A stretch of DNA of 64,000 nucleotides from NCBI RefSeq assembly GCF_009795805.1, contig NZ_WTEY01000004.1:62001-126000 (forward strand), in the 5' to 3' direction. Numbering within the stretch: the first letter of the stretch is position 1; the number at the start of each line of letters is the position of its first letter. Below the pieces are notes generated by a model that was not told the origin of the DNA, did no database searches, and saw only the letters and a list, made by a program, of their open reading frames with translations. Positions 11,247 through 21,603 of this stretch are shown here, in pieces. Position numbers and translations under genes: made by a program. Origin of the DNA: Gilliamella sp. Pra-s52 (GTDB lineage Bacteria; Pseudomonadota; Gammaproteobacteria; Enterobacterales; Orbaceae).

Positions 11247-12800
11247 TTAATTATTTTTAAGGATTTTTTGTAAAAAATCGGACTTTTGCAACGTTTGGCC
11301 ATTTAATTTGACCTCTTGTTTATCTTTAGCATAATCCACCTCAGAATAGATTCCTTCAGTGTTATTTTTTTCAAAAGTAAATAGAGGCATTTTGCTAAAT
11401 TCATCTTTTGTTATTGATTTTATTGATAAACTCTCTTTTTCGATTTGGTCAGGTGTTAGTGCTTCTTTCTTTGGTTTTTTTAGTTGAGCTACGGTATAAG
11501 CCAATACGTTAAAAGGTGCATCAACGTTTAGTTTAAGACTATCAATATTGTCAATATCAACCATAAAACGTTCTAGTCTTGATCGTATTCCTGATAGGGT
11601 GACAAAAGCGTTGGCATTCACTTCGCCTACAGGTGTTTTTAAATTTAATTTATTTAGTGAAATTTGGGAATTTAATGATGTTTGTTTATCATCAAAGTCG
11701 GTGTGATCAAAATGATTAGATAGTATCGAGACAGGAATATTTTTGTAACTAATATCTAAACTAGCGCTTCCCAAATTTGGCAAACCGAGTAATAATGATT
11801 CTGCATTGGCTTTTAATAAACCATCAACGGTATTGTTTGTTGGAGTGAAAGTATTTTCTTGATCGACCGTTAAATTGTTAATGATGAGCTTTTGATCATC
11901 TGAAAGGGATTCCGAAGAGGCATTAATTACAAATGTGATTTTGCCTATTTCAGTGTGTTCATTCGGAATTATAGCACCAGTTTTATGAAAAATATCGCCT
12001 TGGTATTTCAGATTATCAAAAGTAATATGCGGTTCGGTATAGTGATTGTGAGTGCCGAATGCCATTTTATCGGCGTTGAGATTGTAATGTATTCCTGTTT
12101 TGTCTGAATTTGGGTAGGCTGATAAATTAAATTTCTGTAGGGTGACTTGCGGTTTTGAGAAGTCTTTATCGTTTTTATAAATAAATTTATCGATATTCAC
12201 GTGGGCATATAATTGAGAAAGATCCTTATTGAATTCAATATTAATATCACCATCAGACACCTCTAACGAACCACCAATAAACCGCCAAATTTCAGTATTT
12301 TCATCGGAATCTGAATCAACAAGATTGAGCGCTTTATTAGTTAATTTTATGGTGAGATCTTCTCGATAGTTTATGCCGATATTGGCGGTAATAAATGGCT
12401 GATTACCCGCTAGTTGCCAAAGTTCTGGCGATAGTGTTTCGCTCATTGCATATTCCACCCATGCCATTTGTGGGGCGAATTTTCCCTCTGCAAGAGCAGT
12501 AATTGGAAATGGACCATGATGAATGGTGATGTTATCATTAAAAACCGTTTTTGTATCGTCAATCAACAAGTTTTTTGATGCTAGTTTTACGGTAAGGTGT
12601 AATTTTGTTGAAAAAATCGATTGTTGATAATCGCTATATTCAATTATTACATTGAATAGATCTTGGTCATTGTCAATTTTTTGTGTAATTTGTTCTATTT
12701 TTTTGTCAATGTTGTGTTTGATTATATTCCCTGTATACCAAGATGAACCAACGTATCCTAATATTGCAATAAGACCTATAGCAATTATACCTTTTTTCAT
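11247..12800 (-). CDS. DUF945 (YdgA-like) protein, paralogue 1
   Basis: 517 aa. It begins with an uncleaved-looking signal or anchor segment (KKGIIAIGLIAILGYVGSSWYTG), and the rest appears periplasmic. Shared DUF945 features are the IIKHNIDKKIEQI segment, DDTKTVFNDNITIHHGPFPI, FAPQMAWVEYAMSE and a C-terminal EGIYSEVDYAKDKQEVKLNGQ. It is the most divergent and longest of three tandem paralogues. A degenerate copy of the mfd 3' end lies directly upstream (about 12824-12890), indicating origin by tandem duplication. Function is unknown; YdgA of E. coli is a poorly understood envelope protein. Confidence 0.85.
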   Translation of the reverse strand: MKKGIIAIGLIAILGYVGSSWYTGNIIKHNIDKKIEQITQKIDNDQDLFNVIIEYSDYQQSIFSTKLHLTVKLASKNLLIDDTKTVFNDNITIHHGPFPITALAEGKFAPQMAWVEYAMSETLSPELWQLAGNQPFITANIGINYREDLTIKLTNKALNLVDSDSDENTEIWRFIGGSLEVSDGDINIEFNKDLSQLYAHVNIDKFIYKNDKDFSKPQVTLQKFNLSAYPNSDKTGIHYNLNADKMAFGTHNHYTEPHITFDNLKYQGDIFHKTGAIIPNEHTEIGKITFVINASSESLSDDQKLIINNLTVDQENTFTPTNNTVDGLLKANAESLLLGLPNLGSASLDISYKNIPVSILSNHFDHTDFDDKQTSLNSQISLNKLNLKTPVGEVNANAFVTLSGIRSRLERFMVDIDNIDSLKLNVDAPFNVLAYTVAQLKKPKKEALTPDQIEKESLSIKSITKDEFSKMPLFTFEKNNTEGIYSEVDYAKDKQEVKLNGQTLQKSDFLQKILKNN

Positions 12801-12823
12801 TGTTTTCTCTCTTTTATTGGGGC

Positions 12824-12890
12824 ATTTTTAACAATTTTAATTGATTTGCTTCTTATAGGCGATAATTTTTTGATTATTCTAAGTTATTTT
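12824..12890 (-). pseudogene. Degenerate remnant of the mfd 3' end (older copy)
   Basis: ATTTTAATTGATTTG followed by TAGGCGATAATTTTTTG-type sequence can be aligned with the mfd tail at about 16155-16200 (ATTTTAATCGATTTGAG, TAAGCGATAATTTTTTGG). It sits ahead of DUF945 paralogue 1, in the same relative place as the clearer remnant at 14516-14640. Divergence is high, so the edges are approximate. Confidence 0.55.
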
Positions 12891-12998
12891 ATTGAAGGAA
12901 AATATGTGAATTTTTATCAATTTGTTTTTTAGTTGCGTTGACGAATATCCGCCAGTAAGGGCCGGCGGACTAATTAGTTAGGTTAATTGATTGCTGAG

Positions 12999-14486
12999 CT
13001 ATAAATTATCAAAAAATTCCTCTTTTGACATTGTTTTACCATTGACTTCAACGTCATTACTATCTTTAGTTAGGCTAATATCTGAATAAAAGCCGTCGGT
13101 TTCTCCATTACTTAAAACTATAAATGGCATTTGAGATGTCAGCATTGCAGCTGCGAATTGTATCGATTGATTATTTTTTGTTATTTGTTGTTGTGTTACA
13201 TCGTTATCGTTAGGGTTTTCTATTTGTGCTGATATACGTGATAAGACGTCAAATGGTGCTTCAAGCTTGAATTTTAACGCGTTAATTTTTTCGGAATTGT
13301 CTTGAATAAGAGACAAATTATTTATATCAAATAGATCTAACAGTAGGCTAATATTAATATCGCCTGCAGCTGTGTGCCAATTTAATTTATTAAGTGAAAA
13401 TTTGACATTCTGTTTTGGATTAGTATCGGTTAAATCTGTATGTTTCATATCAAATGTGTTACTGAACCAATATTTATTTAAACTTTGAAAGTTGAAATCG
13501 ATCGCAATATTACCTAAATTTTGTTTACCGTAAATTACTGAATCAATATTAGCAAAACATGAACTATCGATGATATTTGTTGCCTCATTTAAGATATTTT
13601 TTTGATTCATAGTAATGTTATTAAAAACGAGTGGTTTGATATTTGGAGAATATGATGATGGAGATGCGAATGTCATTTTATCGACACTGCCTTGCAAATC
13701 GCCATTTTGAGTTTTGTAGTTAAAGTGACCTGTTGATTTAATGTTATCAATATCAAAACCTGTTGATGAGTGTTTGCTAATACTGTATTTCATATTACCA
13801 ATATTTAATTCATAATCTACTTCTTCTGAAGTGTTAAGCGGTTTTAATGACAGAGTTAAATCACTAAATGTAGCATTAATGTCGTCTGATAGAAGAGGTA
13901 ATTTGTCTAATTGTAATTTAGCCTTCATATCAGTACCATCAATATAGCTACTAAAAGTAAAATAACCTTTACCAATATCAATATCCTTATCCACTACTTC
14001 GATTGCTTTGCTTGCCAGTTTGGCAGTGATATATTGACCATAACTTATTCCCATATGTCCAGTAATAAATGGTCGATTCTCTGCTAATTTCCAAAGTTTT
14101 GGGCTGGTTTGTTCGGTCATTTCATACTCTAACCAAGCCATTTGTGGCGCAAATGTTCCTTTGGCAAGAGCTGCAACAGGAAAAGGACCGTGATGGATAG
14201 TGATATCATCATCAAATAGGGTTTTTGGTGTATTTATTTGTTCAGAAATATCTTTTTGTGACGCTGTAACTTTTAAATGAACTTTGGTTGACAATATACC
14301 TTTGTCGTAATTACTTTTTTCAACTGTAAAGATAAAATCGTTTTGAATTTGGTTAACCTTGTTTGTGATTTGAGCTAATTGGTTGTCAATATTGCTTTCA
14401 ATTATATTACCAGTGTGCCATGCTGTTCCAACATATGCAATTCCTAATATGGCTACGATTCCTATAGCTAAAGTTGTTTTTTTCAT
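12999..14486 (-). CDS. DUF945 (YdgA-like) protein, paralogue 2
   Basis: 495 aa. It has an N-terminal membrane anchor (TTLAIGIVAILGIAYVGTAW) and the family core IIESNIDNQLAQI, DDDITIHHGPFPV, FAPQMAWLEYEMTEQ and ENRPFITGHMGISYG. The first 75 or so residues are nearly identical to paralogue 3 and the middle diverges, consistent with recent duplication followed by change or partial gene conversion. The C terminus ETDGFYSDISLTKDSNDVEVNGK is shared. The putative product is an envelope-anchored protein facing the periplasm. Function is unknown. Confidence 0.86.
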   Translation of the reverse strand: MKKTTLAIGIVAILGIAYVGTAWHTGNIIESNIDNQLAQITNKVNQIQNDFIFTVEKSNYDKGILSTKVHLKVTASQKDISEQINTPKTLFDDDITIHHGPFPVAALAKGTFAPQMAWLEYEMTEQTSPKLWKLAENRPFITGHMGISYGQYITAKLASKAIEVVDKDIDIGKGYFTFSSYIDGTDMKAKLQLDKLPLLSDDINATFSDLTLSLKPLNTSEEVDYELNIGNMKYSISKHSSTGFDIDNIKSTGHFNYKTQNGDLQGSVDKMTFASPSSYSPNIKPLVFNNITMNQKNILNEATNIIDSSCFANIDSVIYGKQNLGNIAIDFNFQSLNKYWFSNTFDMKHTDLTDTNPKQNVKFSLNKLNWHTAAGDINISLLLDLFDINNLSLIQDNSEKINALKFKLEAPFDVLSRISAQIENPNDNDVTQQQITKNNQSIQFAAAMLTSQMPFIVLSNGETDGFYSDISLTKDSNDVEVNGKTMSKEEFFDNL

Positions 14487-14515
14487 TCTTGTTCTCTTAC
14501 TTGTATTTTAAATTA

Positions 14516-14640
14516 TCATTCTTGATTTTCTGCAAAATTGGACAACAAATTTTTAATGTATTCAATACGTTTATTTCGTTGTAATTTTGATTTTTGTCAT
14601 TTTAATCGATTTAAGGTTGTTAGGCGATTAGTTTTTTTAA
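14516..14640 (-). pseudogene. Duplicated 3' end of mfd
   Basis: The sequence from 14461 to about 14640 matches 16022 to about 16200 at a constant offset of 1561 bp, across the DUF945 start, its leader and the last 40 or so codons of mfd. Only the 3' tail of mfd is present, so it is a non-functional passenger of a tandem duplication whose unit was [mfd tail + leader + DUF945 gene]. Similarity fades after about 14620. Confidence 0.85.
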
Positions 14641-14754
14641 TTAATTTTGGTAGGATTAGTTTAATTATTTACAAGTTTTTCTTTTTAGGGGGGAAAGCAA
14701 TATTCCACCAATAGTATTGGTGGAATAGATTAGTTTAAAAAATAAACTGGTAAA

Positions 14755-16047
14755 TTATAGGTTATCAAAAAAATCTTCTTTTGACACTTTTTCCCCATTT
14801 ACGTTAACTTCGTCGCTGTCTTTAGTTAAGCTAATATCTGAATAGAAACCGTCGGTTTTGCCGTTGCTTAAGGTTAGATATGGGGAATTATGCACAAGGA
14901 AGCCAGACATCAGTTGTATGTTTTGCTTTTCTTCAGTAATTTGTTGTGAGGTTATATCATTAGCAGTAGGATATTTCATTTGCGCTGATAAGCGAGCTAA
15001 GACGTCAAATGGTGCTTCAAGCTTGAATTTAAGTTCGTTAATTTTTTCATAATCTTCTTTATCAATTGCTTCACTATCAATATCAGAGATATCAAACATT
15101 AGATTAGCATTAATATTGCCAGTAGGTGTTTGCCAATTAAATTTATTTAATGAAAACCTGATATTATATTTTTTGTCTATATCATCGTCAAAAGTTGGGT
15201 AATCCATTCCCAATTGTTTGGTAAATAGTTGTTTATTAAGTCCTTGAGTGTCAAAGTTAAAGTCTAATGTGACAGACCCCAAATTTTGTTGGCCATAAAT
15301 AAATGAATCAACATGACTAAAAAATGATCCATTAGCTGTGTTTGTAGTATTATTTAACTCAACTTTTTGGTTAATAACAAATTGATTAATCACTACAGAA
15401 GTAGGCTCGGAATTAAATGATAAAGGAGTGGTAAATGAAAGCTTATTAAGCTTAAATTTTGTGGTAATGTCTGAATCACTAGCATAGCCGCTGATAGTAT
15501 AATCACCTTTGCCAAGTTCTAATGTACCATCAATGATTGGAAACTCATTCTGAGTCACTTTTATTGCTTTGTTTGTGAGTTTGAAAGTAATATATTCACC
15601 ATAACTCATTCCTACATGCCCAGTAATAAATGGTTGATTACCGGCTAATTTCCAAAGTTGTGGGCTGATTTGTTCGCTCATTTCATACTCTAACCAAGCC
15701 ATTTGTGGCGCAAATGTACCTTCGGCAAGAGCCGCAATAGGGAAAGGGCCATGATGGATAGTGATATCATCATCAAATAGCGTTTCCGGGGTTGTAGTTT
15801 CATCAAAAGATTGTTTTTGTGACGCCGTAACTTTTAAATGAACTTTAGTTGACAATATACCTTTGTTGTAATTACTTTTTTCAACAGTAAAGATAAAATC
15901 GTTTTGAATTTGGTTAACCTTGTTTGTGATTTGAGCTAATTGGTTGTCAATATTGCTTTCAATTATGTTACCAGTGTGCCATGCTGTTCCAACATATGCA
16001 ATTCCTAATATGGCTACGATTCCTATAGCTAATGTTGTTTTTTTCAT
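14755..16047 (-). CDS. DUF945 (YdgA-like) protein, paralogue 3
   Basis: 430 aa, the shortest of the three paralogues and the one next to the intact mfd, so probably closest to the ancestral position. It has the same anchor and core as paralogue 2 (IIESNIDNQLAQI, DDDITIHHGPFPI, FAPQMAWLEYEMSEQ) and the same C-terminal TDGFYSDISLTKDSDEVNVNG block. It is about 65 residues shorter in the central region. Its start lies 29 bp downstream of the mfd stop, so it may be read with mfd. No known enzymatic motif is visible. Confidence 0.86.
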   Translation of the reverse strand: MKKTTLAIGIVAILGIAYVGTAWHTGNIIESNIDNQLAQITNKVNQIQNDFIFTVEKSNYNKGILSTKVHLKVTASQKQSFDETTTPETLFDDDITIHHGPFPIAALAEGTFAPQMAWLEYEMSEQISPQLWKLAGNQPFITGHVGMSYGEYITFKLTNKAIKVTQNEFPIIDGTLELGKGDYTISGYASDSDITTKFKLNKLSFTTPLSFNSEPTSVVINQFVINQKVELNNTTNTANGSFFSHVDSFIYGQQNLGSVTLDFNFDTQGLNKQLFTKQLGMDYPTFDDDIDKKYNIRFSLNKFNWQTPTGNINANLMFDISDIDSEAIDKEDYEKINELKFKLEAPFDVLARLSAQMKYPTANDITSQQITEEKQNIQLMSGFLVHNSPYLTLSNGKTDGFYSDISLTKDSDEVNVNGEKVSKEDFFDNL

Positions 16048-16076
16048 TCTTGTTCTCTTACTTGTATTTTAAATTA

Positions 16077-19000
16077 TCATTCTTGATTTTCTGCAAAATT
16101 GGACAACAAATTTTTAATATATTCAATACGTTCATTTCGTTGTAATTCTGATTTTTGTAATTTTAATCGATTTGAGTTTTCTAAGCGATAATTTTTTGGC
16201 TCTTTTTGGATTATTTCAATCAAATAATCAACGGACACTTTATTATTACTGCCAAATTCAATATAACCACCTTTTTCGCCAAATTCGATTTTAGTAATAC
16301 CCAGTTGGCATGCATGATAACGGATTTTGGTCATTTCTAATAAAAATAGCACAGCATCGGGTAATTGCCCAAAGCGATCACGCATTTCAACTTGAATGTC
16401 GGTGAGCTCATCAAGGTTATCAACGCTAGCAATCCGTTTATAAAGCGATAGTCGTGTGTTAACATCAGGAATAAAGTCATCGGGAATTAATGTTGGTAAT
16501 CGTAATTCTACTTCGGTGTGTTGACTATTAAGTAATGATTCGAGTGTCGGTTCTTTTCCCTCTTTTAGCGATTTAACAGCGTCATCAAGCAGTTCTATAT
16601 AAAGGTTAAAGCCAATGGTTTCGATTTGACCACTTTGATCACTGCCAAGCAGTTCACCTGCACCACGAATTTCAAGATCATGTGTTGCTAAGGCAAATCC
16701 AGCGCCTAAATCCTCGAGCGAGGCTATTGCATCAAGGCGTCTTTTGGCATCTTTGCTGAGTAATTTGGGATGTGGCGTTAATAGATAAGCATAAGCTTGA
16801 TGGTATGAGCGACCAACTCGTCCTCGTAATTGGTGTAGCTGCGCTAAACCAAATTTATCGGCACGATCAATAATGATGGTATTCGCATTAGGGATATCTA
16901 TACCTGTTTCGACAATGGTTGTACAAACCAGTAAGTTAAAACGTTGATGGTGGAAGTCATTCATAACTCGTTCTAAATCACGTTCGTGCATCTGTCCATG
17001 TGCGATGGTAATACGTGCTTCAGGGACTAATTCAGCCAAAGTTTCACTGACTTTTTCGATATCTGATACATCATTATGTAAATAATAAATTTGCCCTCCG
17101 CGTAAGATTTCGCGCAAAATGGCTTCACGAATAACTAAATCGTCGTACTCTCTAACAAATGTTTTCACCGCTAAACGGCGAGCTGGTGGTGTAGCTATAA
17201 TTGAAAGATCACGCATACCACTCATCGCCATGTTTAGGGTTCGAGGAATTGGTGTTGCAGTAAGTGTTAGAATATCAATATTGGCTCGCATTGCTTTGAT
17301 GCGTTCTTTTTGACGAACGCCAAATCGGTGTTCTTCGTCCACAATTAACAGACCAAGATCTTTCCATTTAATCTCTTCTTGTAATAATTTGTGCGTACCT
17401 ATCACGATATCTACTTTCCCTTCGCTAAGGGCTTCAATAATAGCTTTTTGTTGTTTGGCCGTTTTAAATCGCGATAAGCTTTCAATGCGTATTGGCCAGT
17501 TAGCAAAGCGATCGCAGAAACTTTCATAGTGTTGCTCGGCAAGTAGGGTAGTTGGTACTAAAACGGCGGTTTGTTTATGATTAATAACGGCTAAAAAAGC
17601 AGCACGAATCGCTACTTCCGTTTTACCAAAGCCAACATCGCCACATACTAATCTGTCCATGGCATAAGGCGAACACATATCGCCAATGACAGCACCAATG
17701 GCATTTTGTTGGTCGTCAGTTTCTTGGTAAGGAAATCCTTGGCAAAATAGTTCATACTGTTCACGGTCTTGTTTAAATTCAAAGCCGGATTTGCTTTCAC
17801 GTTCTGCGTAAATATCAAGTAATTCTGCTGCGACATCACGCACTTTTTCGGCGGCTTTTTGTCGTGCTTTACTCCAAGCATCAGTGCCTAATTTGTTGAG
17901 TGGTGCGTTTTCTTCATCACCGCCAGAATAACGACTGATTAAATTTAGTGACGAAACAGGCACATAAAGCTTAGTATCATTAGCGTAAAGTAAAATTAGG
18001 TATTCCGCTGTAATGCCACCTGTTTCTAACGTTGTGAGTCCTGCATAGCGACCCACACCGTGTTCTAAATGCACAACGGGTTTACCCGGTGTTAGCTCAG
18101 CCAAACTACGAATGAGTGAGTCAGTATTAATTGCTTGTTTATTTTCTTTTTTACGACGAATAATACGCCGACCTAATAGTTCGTTTTCAGTAATAAAAGC
18201 GTAATTTTGTTGCTGATCAATAAAGCCTTGCTCACTGGTACCAATCATTAAACAAAAACGGTTATCCACCTTTGTTTGTTCATCAAGCTGGTGAATAGAT
18301 GTTGGGTGAATACGAATTCGCCCAAGAATTTCTTGTAAAGCCTCTTTGCGTCCTTCTGATTCAACTGAAAAAATAATTTTCCCCGAAAAATCAGCAATAA
18401 ATTTTTGAAATTGCAAATAAGGATCTTTTTGTTGGATTTGAATGGCGATTTCAGGCAATGCACAATAAGGTAAATTAATATTTCTATTTGATTCAGCTAT
18501 TGTCGTATTTGATACAACTATTCTTGGGTAGTGTTTGAAATTGGCAAAAATCTCATCAATTTTAGACCAAATAATTGCTGGCTCAAGTAATGGGCGCATT
18601 GGGTCGACTTTGCGGTTTTCATAACGTTGTGTAATATCTTGCCAATATTTGTTAGCATTTTGTTCAATATTAATGGTGTTAATGATTAAGGTATTGGCTA
18701 AAAAATAAGAAAATAGTGACGTTAGTGGCTCGTTAAAAAAGAGGGCTTGCCAATATTCAATGCCAGTTGGCAAAATATTTTTACTTACTTGTTGATAGAT
18801 GCTTTCGGGATCTAATCTTACTTCAAACTTTTCTCGCCACTGACTACGAAACAGTTCGATTGATGTTTTATCAAATGGAAATTCGTGTGCGGGTAATAGT
18901 TGGATTTCTGCTATTTCGTTAAGGGTTCGTTGGCTTTCAACATCAAAGGTACGTATGCTGTCTATTTCATTGTCAAAAAAATCGATACGATAAGGTCTAT

Positions 19001-19535
19001 CACTGCCCATTGGATAGATATCAAACAGCTCGCCACGAGTGGCATATTCGCCATGCTCCATAACTTGGCTAACTGAACGATAGCCGGCATTTTCAAGCTG
19101 TAAACGCAAGTGTTCACGACTAATTTGTAGCCCTTTTTTCATCATAAATACATGTCCGCCTAGGTAGCTTTGTGGGCAAACTTTTTGCATTAGCGTATTT
19201 ATTGGTAAAATCAATGCACCTTTCGTTAAATGTCCAAGGTGATAAAGGCAGGATAAGCGTTCTGATACAATATCTTGATGTGGTGAAAAACTATCATAAG
19301 GTAATGTTTCCCAATCAGGAAAAAAGATAGCAGGAAATGGTGAAAATTGTTTGAGTTCCCCATGTATACGGGCAGTTTGTTGCATATCATCAGTAATAAT
19401 CACCACTAAACCATCGTGTGCGTCTATTGCTTGGGCACAAAATTGTGATAACGAAGAACCAATAAGTTGCCCAATTTGCTTAATTTCACCTGGTTTTTTA
19501 GGCATTAATGTTGAGATATGTTGTGTTTTAGGCAT
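16077..19535 (-). CDS. mfd: Transcription-repair coupling factor Mfd
   Basis: Superfamily-2 DNA translocase that removes stalled RNA polymerase and recruits UvrA. It is 1152 aa, full length. Visible parts in order are the UvrB-homology N-terminal domains, the RNA-polymerase-interaction region beginning LTPGKPVVHLEHGVGRY, helicase motif I GDVGFGKTEVAIRAAF, motif II VDEEHRFG, motif III LTATPIPRTL, motif VI LHQLRGRVGRS and the C-terminal TRCF domain. Its last 40 or so codons are present as remnants in front of two downstream DUF945 genes. Divergent from lolCDE. Confidence 0.98.
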   Translation of the reverse strand: MPKTQHISTLMPKKPGEIKQIGQLIGSSLSQFCAQAIDAHDGLVVIITDDMQQTARIHGELKQFSPFPAIFFPDWETLPYDSFSPHQDIVSERLSCLYHLGHLTKGALILPINTLMQKVCPQSYLGGHVFMMKKGLQISREHLRLQLENAGYRSVSQVMEHGEYATRGELFDIYPMGSDRPYRIDFFDNEIDSIRTFDVESQRTLNEIAEIQLLPAHEFPFDKTSIELFRSQWREKFEVRLDPESIYQQVSKNILPTGIEYWQALFFNEPLTSLFSYFLANTLIINTINIEQNANKYWQDITQRYENRKVDPMRPLLEPAIIWSKIDEIFANFKHYPRIVVSNTTIAESNRNINLPYCALPEIAIQIQQKDPYLQFQKFIADFSGKIIFSVESEGRKEALQEILGRIRIHPTSIHQLDEQTKVDNRFCLMIGTSEQGFIDQQQNYAFITENELLGRRIIRRKKENKQAINTDSLIRSLAELTPGKPVVHLEHGVGRYAGLTTLETGGITAEYLILLYANDTKLYVPVSSLNLISRYSGGDEENAPLNKLGTDAWSKARQKAAEKVRDVAAELLDIYAERESKSGFEFKQDREQYELFCQGFPYQETDDQQNAIGAVIGDMCSPYAMDRLVCGDVGFGKTEVAIRAAFLAVINHKQTAVLVPTTLLAEQHYESFCDRFANWPIRIESLSRFKTAKQQKAIIEALSEGKVDIVIGTHKLLQEEIKWKDLGLLIVDEEHRFGVRQKERIKAMRANIDILTLTATPIPRTLNMAMSGMRDLSIIATPPARRLAVKTFVREYDDLVIREAILREILRGGQIYYLHNDVSDIEKVSETLAELVPEARITIAHGQMHERDLERVMNDFHHQRFNLLVCTTIVETGIDIPNANTIIIDRADKFGLAQLHQLRGRVGRSYHQAYAYLLTPHPKLLSKDAKRRLDAIASLEDLGAGFALATHDLEIRGAGELLGSDQSGQIETIGFNLYIELLDDAVKSLKEGKEPTLESLLNSQHTEVELRLPTLIPDDFIPDVNTRLSLYKRIASVDNLDELTDIQVEMRDRFGQLPDAVLFLLEMTKIRYHACQLGITKIEFGEKGGYIEFGSNNKVSVDYLIEIIQKEPKNYRLENSNRLKLQKSELQRNERIEYIKNLLSNFAENQE

Positions 19536-19684
19536 GTGAATTCGTCGATTTTGCTGAAAAATTATCTCCAGATTATAACGTAACTACATGGTTGTTTTCT
19601 ATAACTGTTTAATCCTGTATGATAAGCATCTTGTATTTAACTAGCAAAACTTTGTCAAAAAAGTTTCAGGTAATCTATACGTTT

Positions 19685-20896
19685 ATGTCAAAAATATTTC
19701 GTCCATTAGTCTTTTTTATTGGTTTGCGCTATGTGTATGGGCAAAAAACGGATGGCTTTGGTCGCTTTGTGTCATGGTTGTCGATGATTGGTATTATGCT
19801 TGGTTCTATTGGTCTGATTGTAGTTTTATCAGTCATGAATGGGCTTGAAGACCAGATGCAAGGCAGTATCTTGAAGTTTTTACCTCAGGCACAGATCACA
19901 AGTTCACAGGGTCGTATTGATCCTAACGTTGTTACTGGTGAGCAATTTAGCCATATTCAAGGCGTTAATCATATTAGTCCTTTAGTTACTGGTGATGTGG
20001 TTTTGCAAAGTGAACAAAGTATCACGGTAAGTACCTTAATGGGTATTAATCCAGAAGATAATGATCCAATCAATGATTACATCTATAGCGGTTCTGTTTT
20101 AGATTTGCAAGCAGGGCAGTACAATGTCATTATTGGGCAAACATTAGCTAATCAATTAGGCGTAACAGTTGGTGACAAAATCCGCTTAATGGTGACTGAT
20201 GCTAGTCAAATTACACCAGTTGGTCGTATTCCTTCACAACGTTTGTTTAATATTGTTGGACTATTTTCAGTTAATCATGATATTAATCAAGCGCTCATTT
20301 ATGTTAATCAGTCCGATGCTAGAAATCTATTACGTTATCCTGCCAATATGATAACCAGTTGGCGTTTGTTTTTAGATAAACCACTTGATATCGCTACGGT
20401 AACGAATACTCAATTATCAGACGGATTAGTTTTTAATGATTGGCGAGCTAAACGTGGTGAACTGTTCCAAGCTATTAAAATGGAAAAAAATGTTATGGGC
20501 TTATTGATTAGTCTGATTGTTATTGTTGCCGCTTTTAACATTATCACCTCGCTAAGTTTACTTGTTATGGAAAAGCAAGGCGAAGTTGCGATTTTGAAGA
20601 CGCAAGGCTTGTCTCGCTTTAAAATTATGCTGATTTTTATTATTCAAGGAGCAAGCTCAGGGGTAATTGGCACGTTATTAGGTAGTACAATTGGTCTATT
20701 AATCGCTTGTTATCTAAACGAAATTATGCAAGTGCTTGGTTTATCGTTTGCAGGCATTCAATTACCATCATTGGTTGAACCAACACAAATTATTTTTATT
20801 ATTATTGGATTGCTTATGTTATCGCTAATTTCAACTATTTATCCTGCATATCGTGCAGCCAATATCCAACCAGCCGAGGCTTTACGTTATGAATAA
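19685..20896 (+). CDS. lolC: Lipoprotein-releasing ABC transporter permease LolC
   Basis: Inner-membrane subunit of the LolCDE complex that extracts outer-membrane lipoproteins and hands them to LolA. The start at 19685 ([19 protein letters not shown]) gives 403 aa, matching LolC; the longer frame from 19619 is unsupported. The first membrane helix block [23 protein letters not shown], a large periplasmic domain and three C-terminal helices (FtsX/MacB type) are visible. It overlaps the lolD start by 8 bp, so the operon is tightly coupled. Confidence 0.95.
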   Translation: MSKIFRPLVFFIGLRYVYGQKTDGFGRFVSWLSMIGIMLGSIGLIVVLSVMNGLEDQMQGSILKFLPQAQITSSQGRIDPNVVTGEQFSHIQGVNHISPLVTGDVVLQSEQSITVSTLMGINPEDNDPINDYIYSGSVLDLQAGQYNVIIGQTLANQLGVTVGDKIRLMVTDASQITPVGRIPSQRLFNIVGLFSVNHDINQALIYVNQSDARNLLRYPANMITSWRLFLDKPLDIATVTNTQLSDGLVFNDWRAKRGELFQAIKMEKNVMGLLISLIVIVAAFNIITSLSLLVMEKQGEVAILKTQGLSRFKIMLIFIIQGASSGVIGTLLGSTIGLLIACYLNEIMQVLGLSFAGIQLPSLVEPTQIIFIIIGLLMLSLISTIYPAYRAANIQPAEALRYE

Positions 20897-21602
20897 ACAA
20901 ATATTGCTTAGTGCCAAGAACCTTTATAAAACTTATAACGAAGGAAAAATGGTCACCGAAGTACTAAAAAATGTCACATTTGATATTTACTCTAAGTCAT
21001 TACTTGCCATTATTGGTAGTTCAGGCTCAGGTAAAAGCACGTTATTACATCTATTAGGAGGACTTGATAAACCCACTTCGGGCGAAATTATGTTTAAGTC
21101 TAAACAACTTAACCAACTATCCGAAGTCGAAAAGGCACAGCTACGTAATCAAGAAATCGGCTTTGTTTATCAGTTCCATCATTTATTACCTGATTTCACC
21201 GCCTTAGAAAACGTTGCAATGCCATTATTAATTGGTGGTGTATCGCCTAATGAAGCAAAAAAACGTGCTATGGTAATGCTTGAAGCGGTTAATTTGGCCA
21301 AACGAGCCAACCACCGTCCATCTGAACTATCAGGTGGTGAGCGTCAGCGTGTGGCAATTGGGCGAGCATTAATTAACAACCCAGCACTGGTCATGGCTGA
21401 TGAGCCAACTGGCAATTTGGATAAATCAACCGCTGATGCAATTTTTGATTTGCTTATTAAACTAAATCGGGAACATGGCACCGCATTTTTGGTGGTGACG
21501 CATGATCTTGAACTTGCCAATAAACTTGATAAACAAATGGTGATGAGAGATGGGCAACTATCTGTGAATACATCATCAGATAATCAATCAATGGATAATT
21601 AG
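20889..21602 (+). CDS. lolD: Lipoprotein-releasing ABC transporter ATPase LolD
   Basis: Cytoplasmic ATPase of LolCDE, 237 aa from 20889 ([16 protein letters not shown]). Walker A is [16 protein letters not shown], the Q-loop lies in [19 protein letters not shown], the ABC signature is [15 protein letters not shown] and Walker B is [12 protein letters not shown], followed by the H-loop VVTHD. The family-typical [13 protein letters not shown] segment supports LolD over other MacB-type ATPases. It is placed between lolC and lolE, 1 bp from the latter. Confidence 0.96.
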   Translation: MNKQILLSAKNLYKTYNEGKMVTEVLKNVTFDIYSKSLLAIIGSSGSGKSTLLHLLGGLDKPTSGEIMFKSKQLNQLSEVEKAQLRNQEIGFVYQFHHLLPDFTALENVAMPLLIGGVSPNEAKKRAMVMLEAVNLAKRANHRPSELSGGERQRVAIGRALINNPALVMADEPTGNLDKSTADAIFDLLIKLNREHGTAFLVVTHDLELANKLDKQMVMRDGQLSVNTSSDNQSMDN

Positions 21603-21603
21603 C

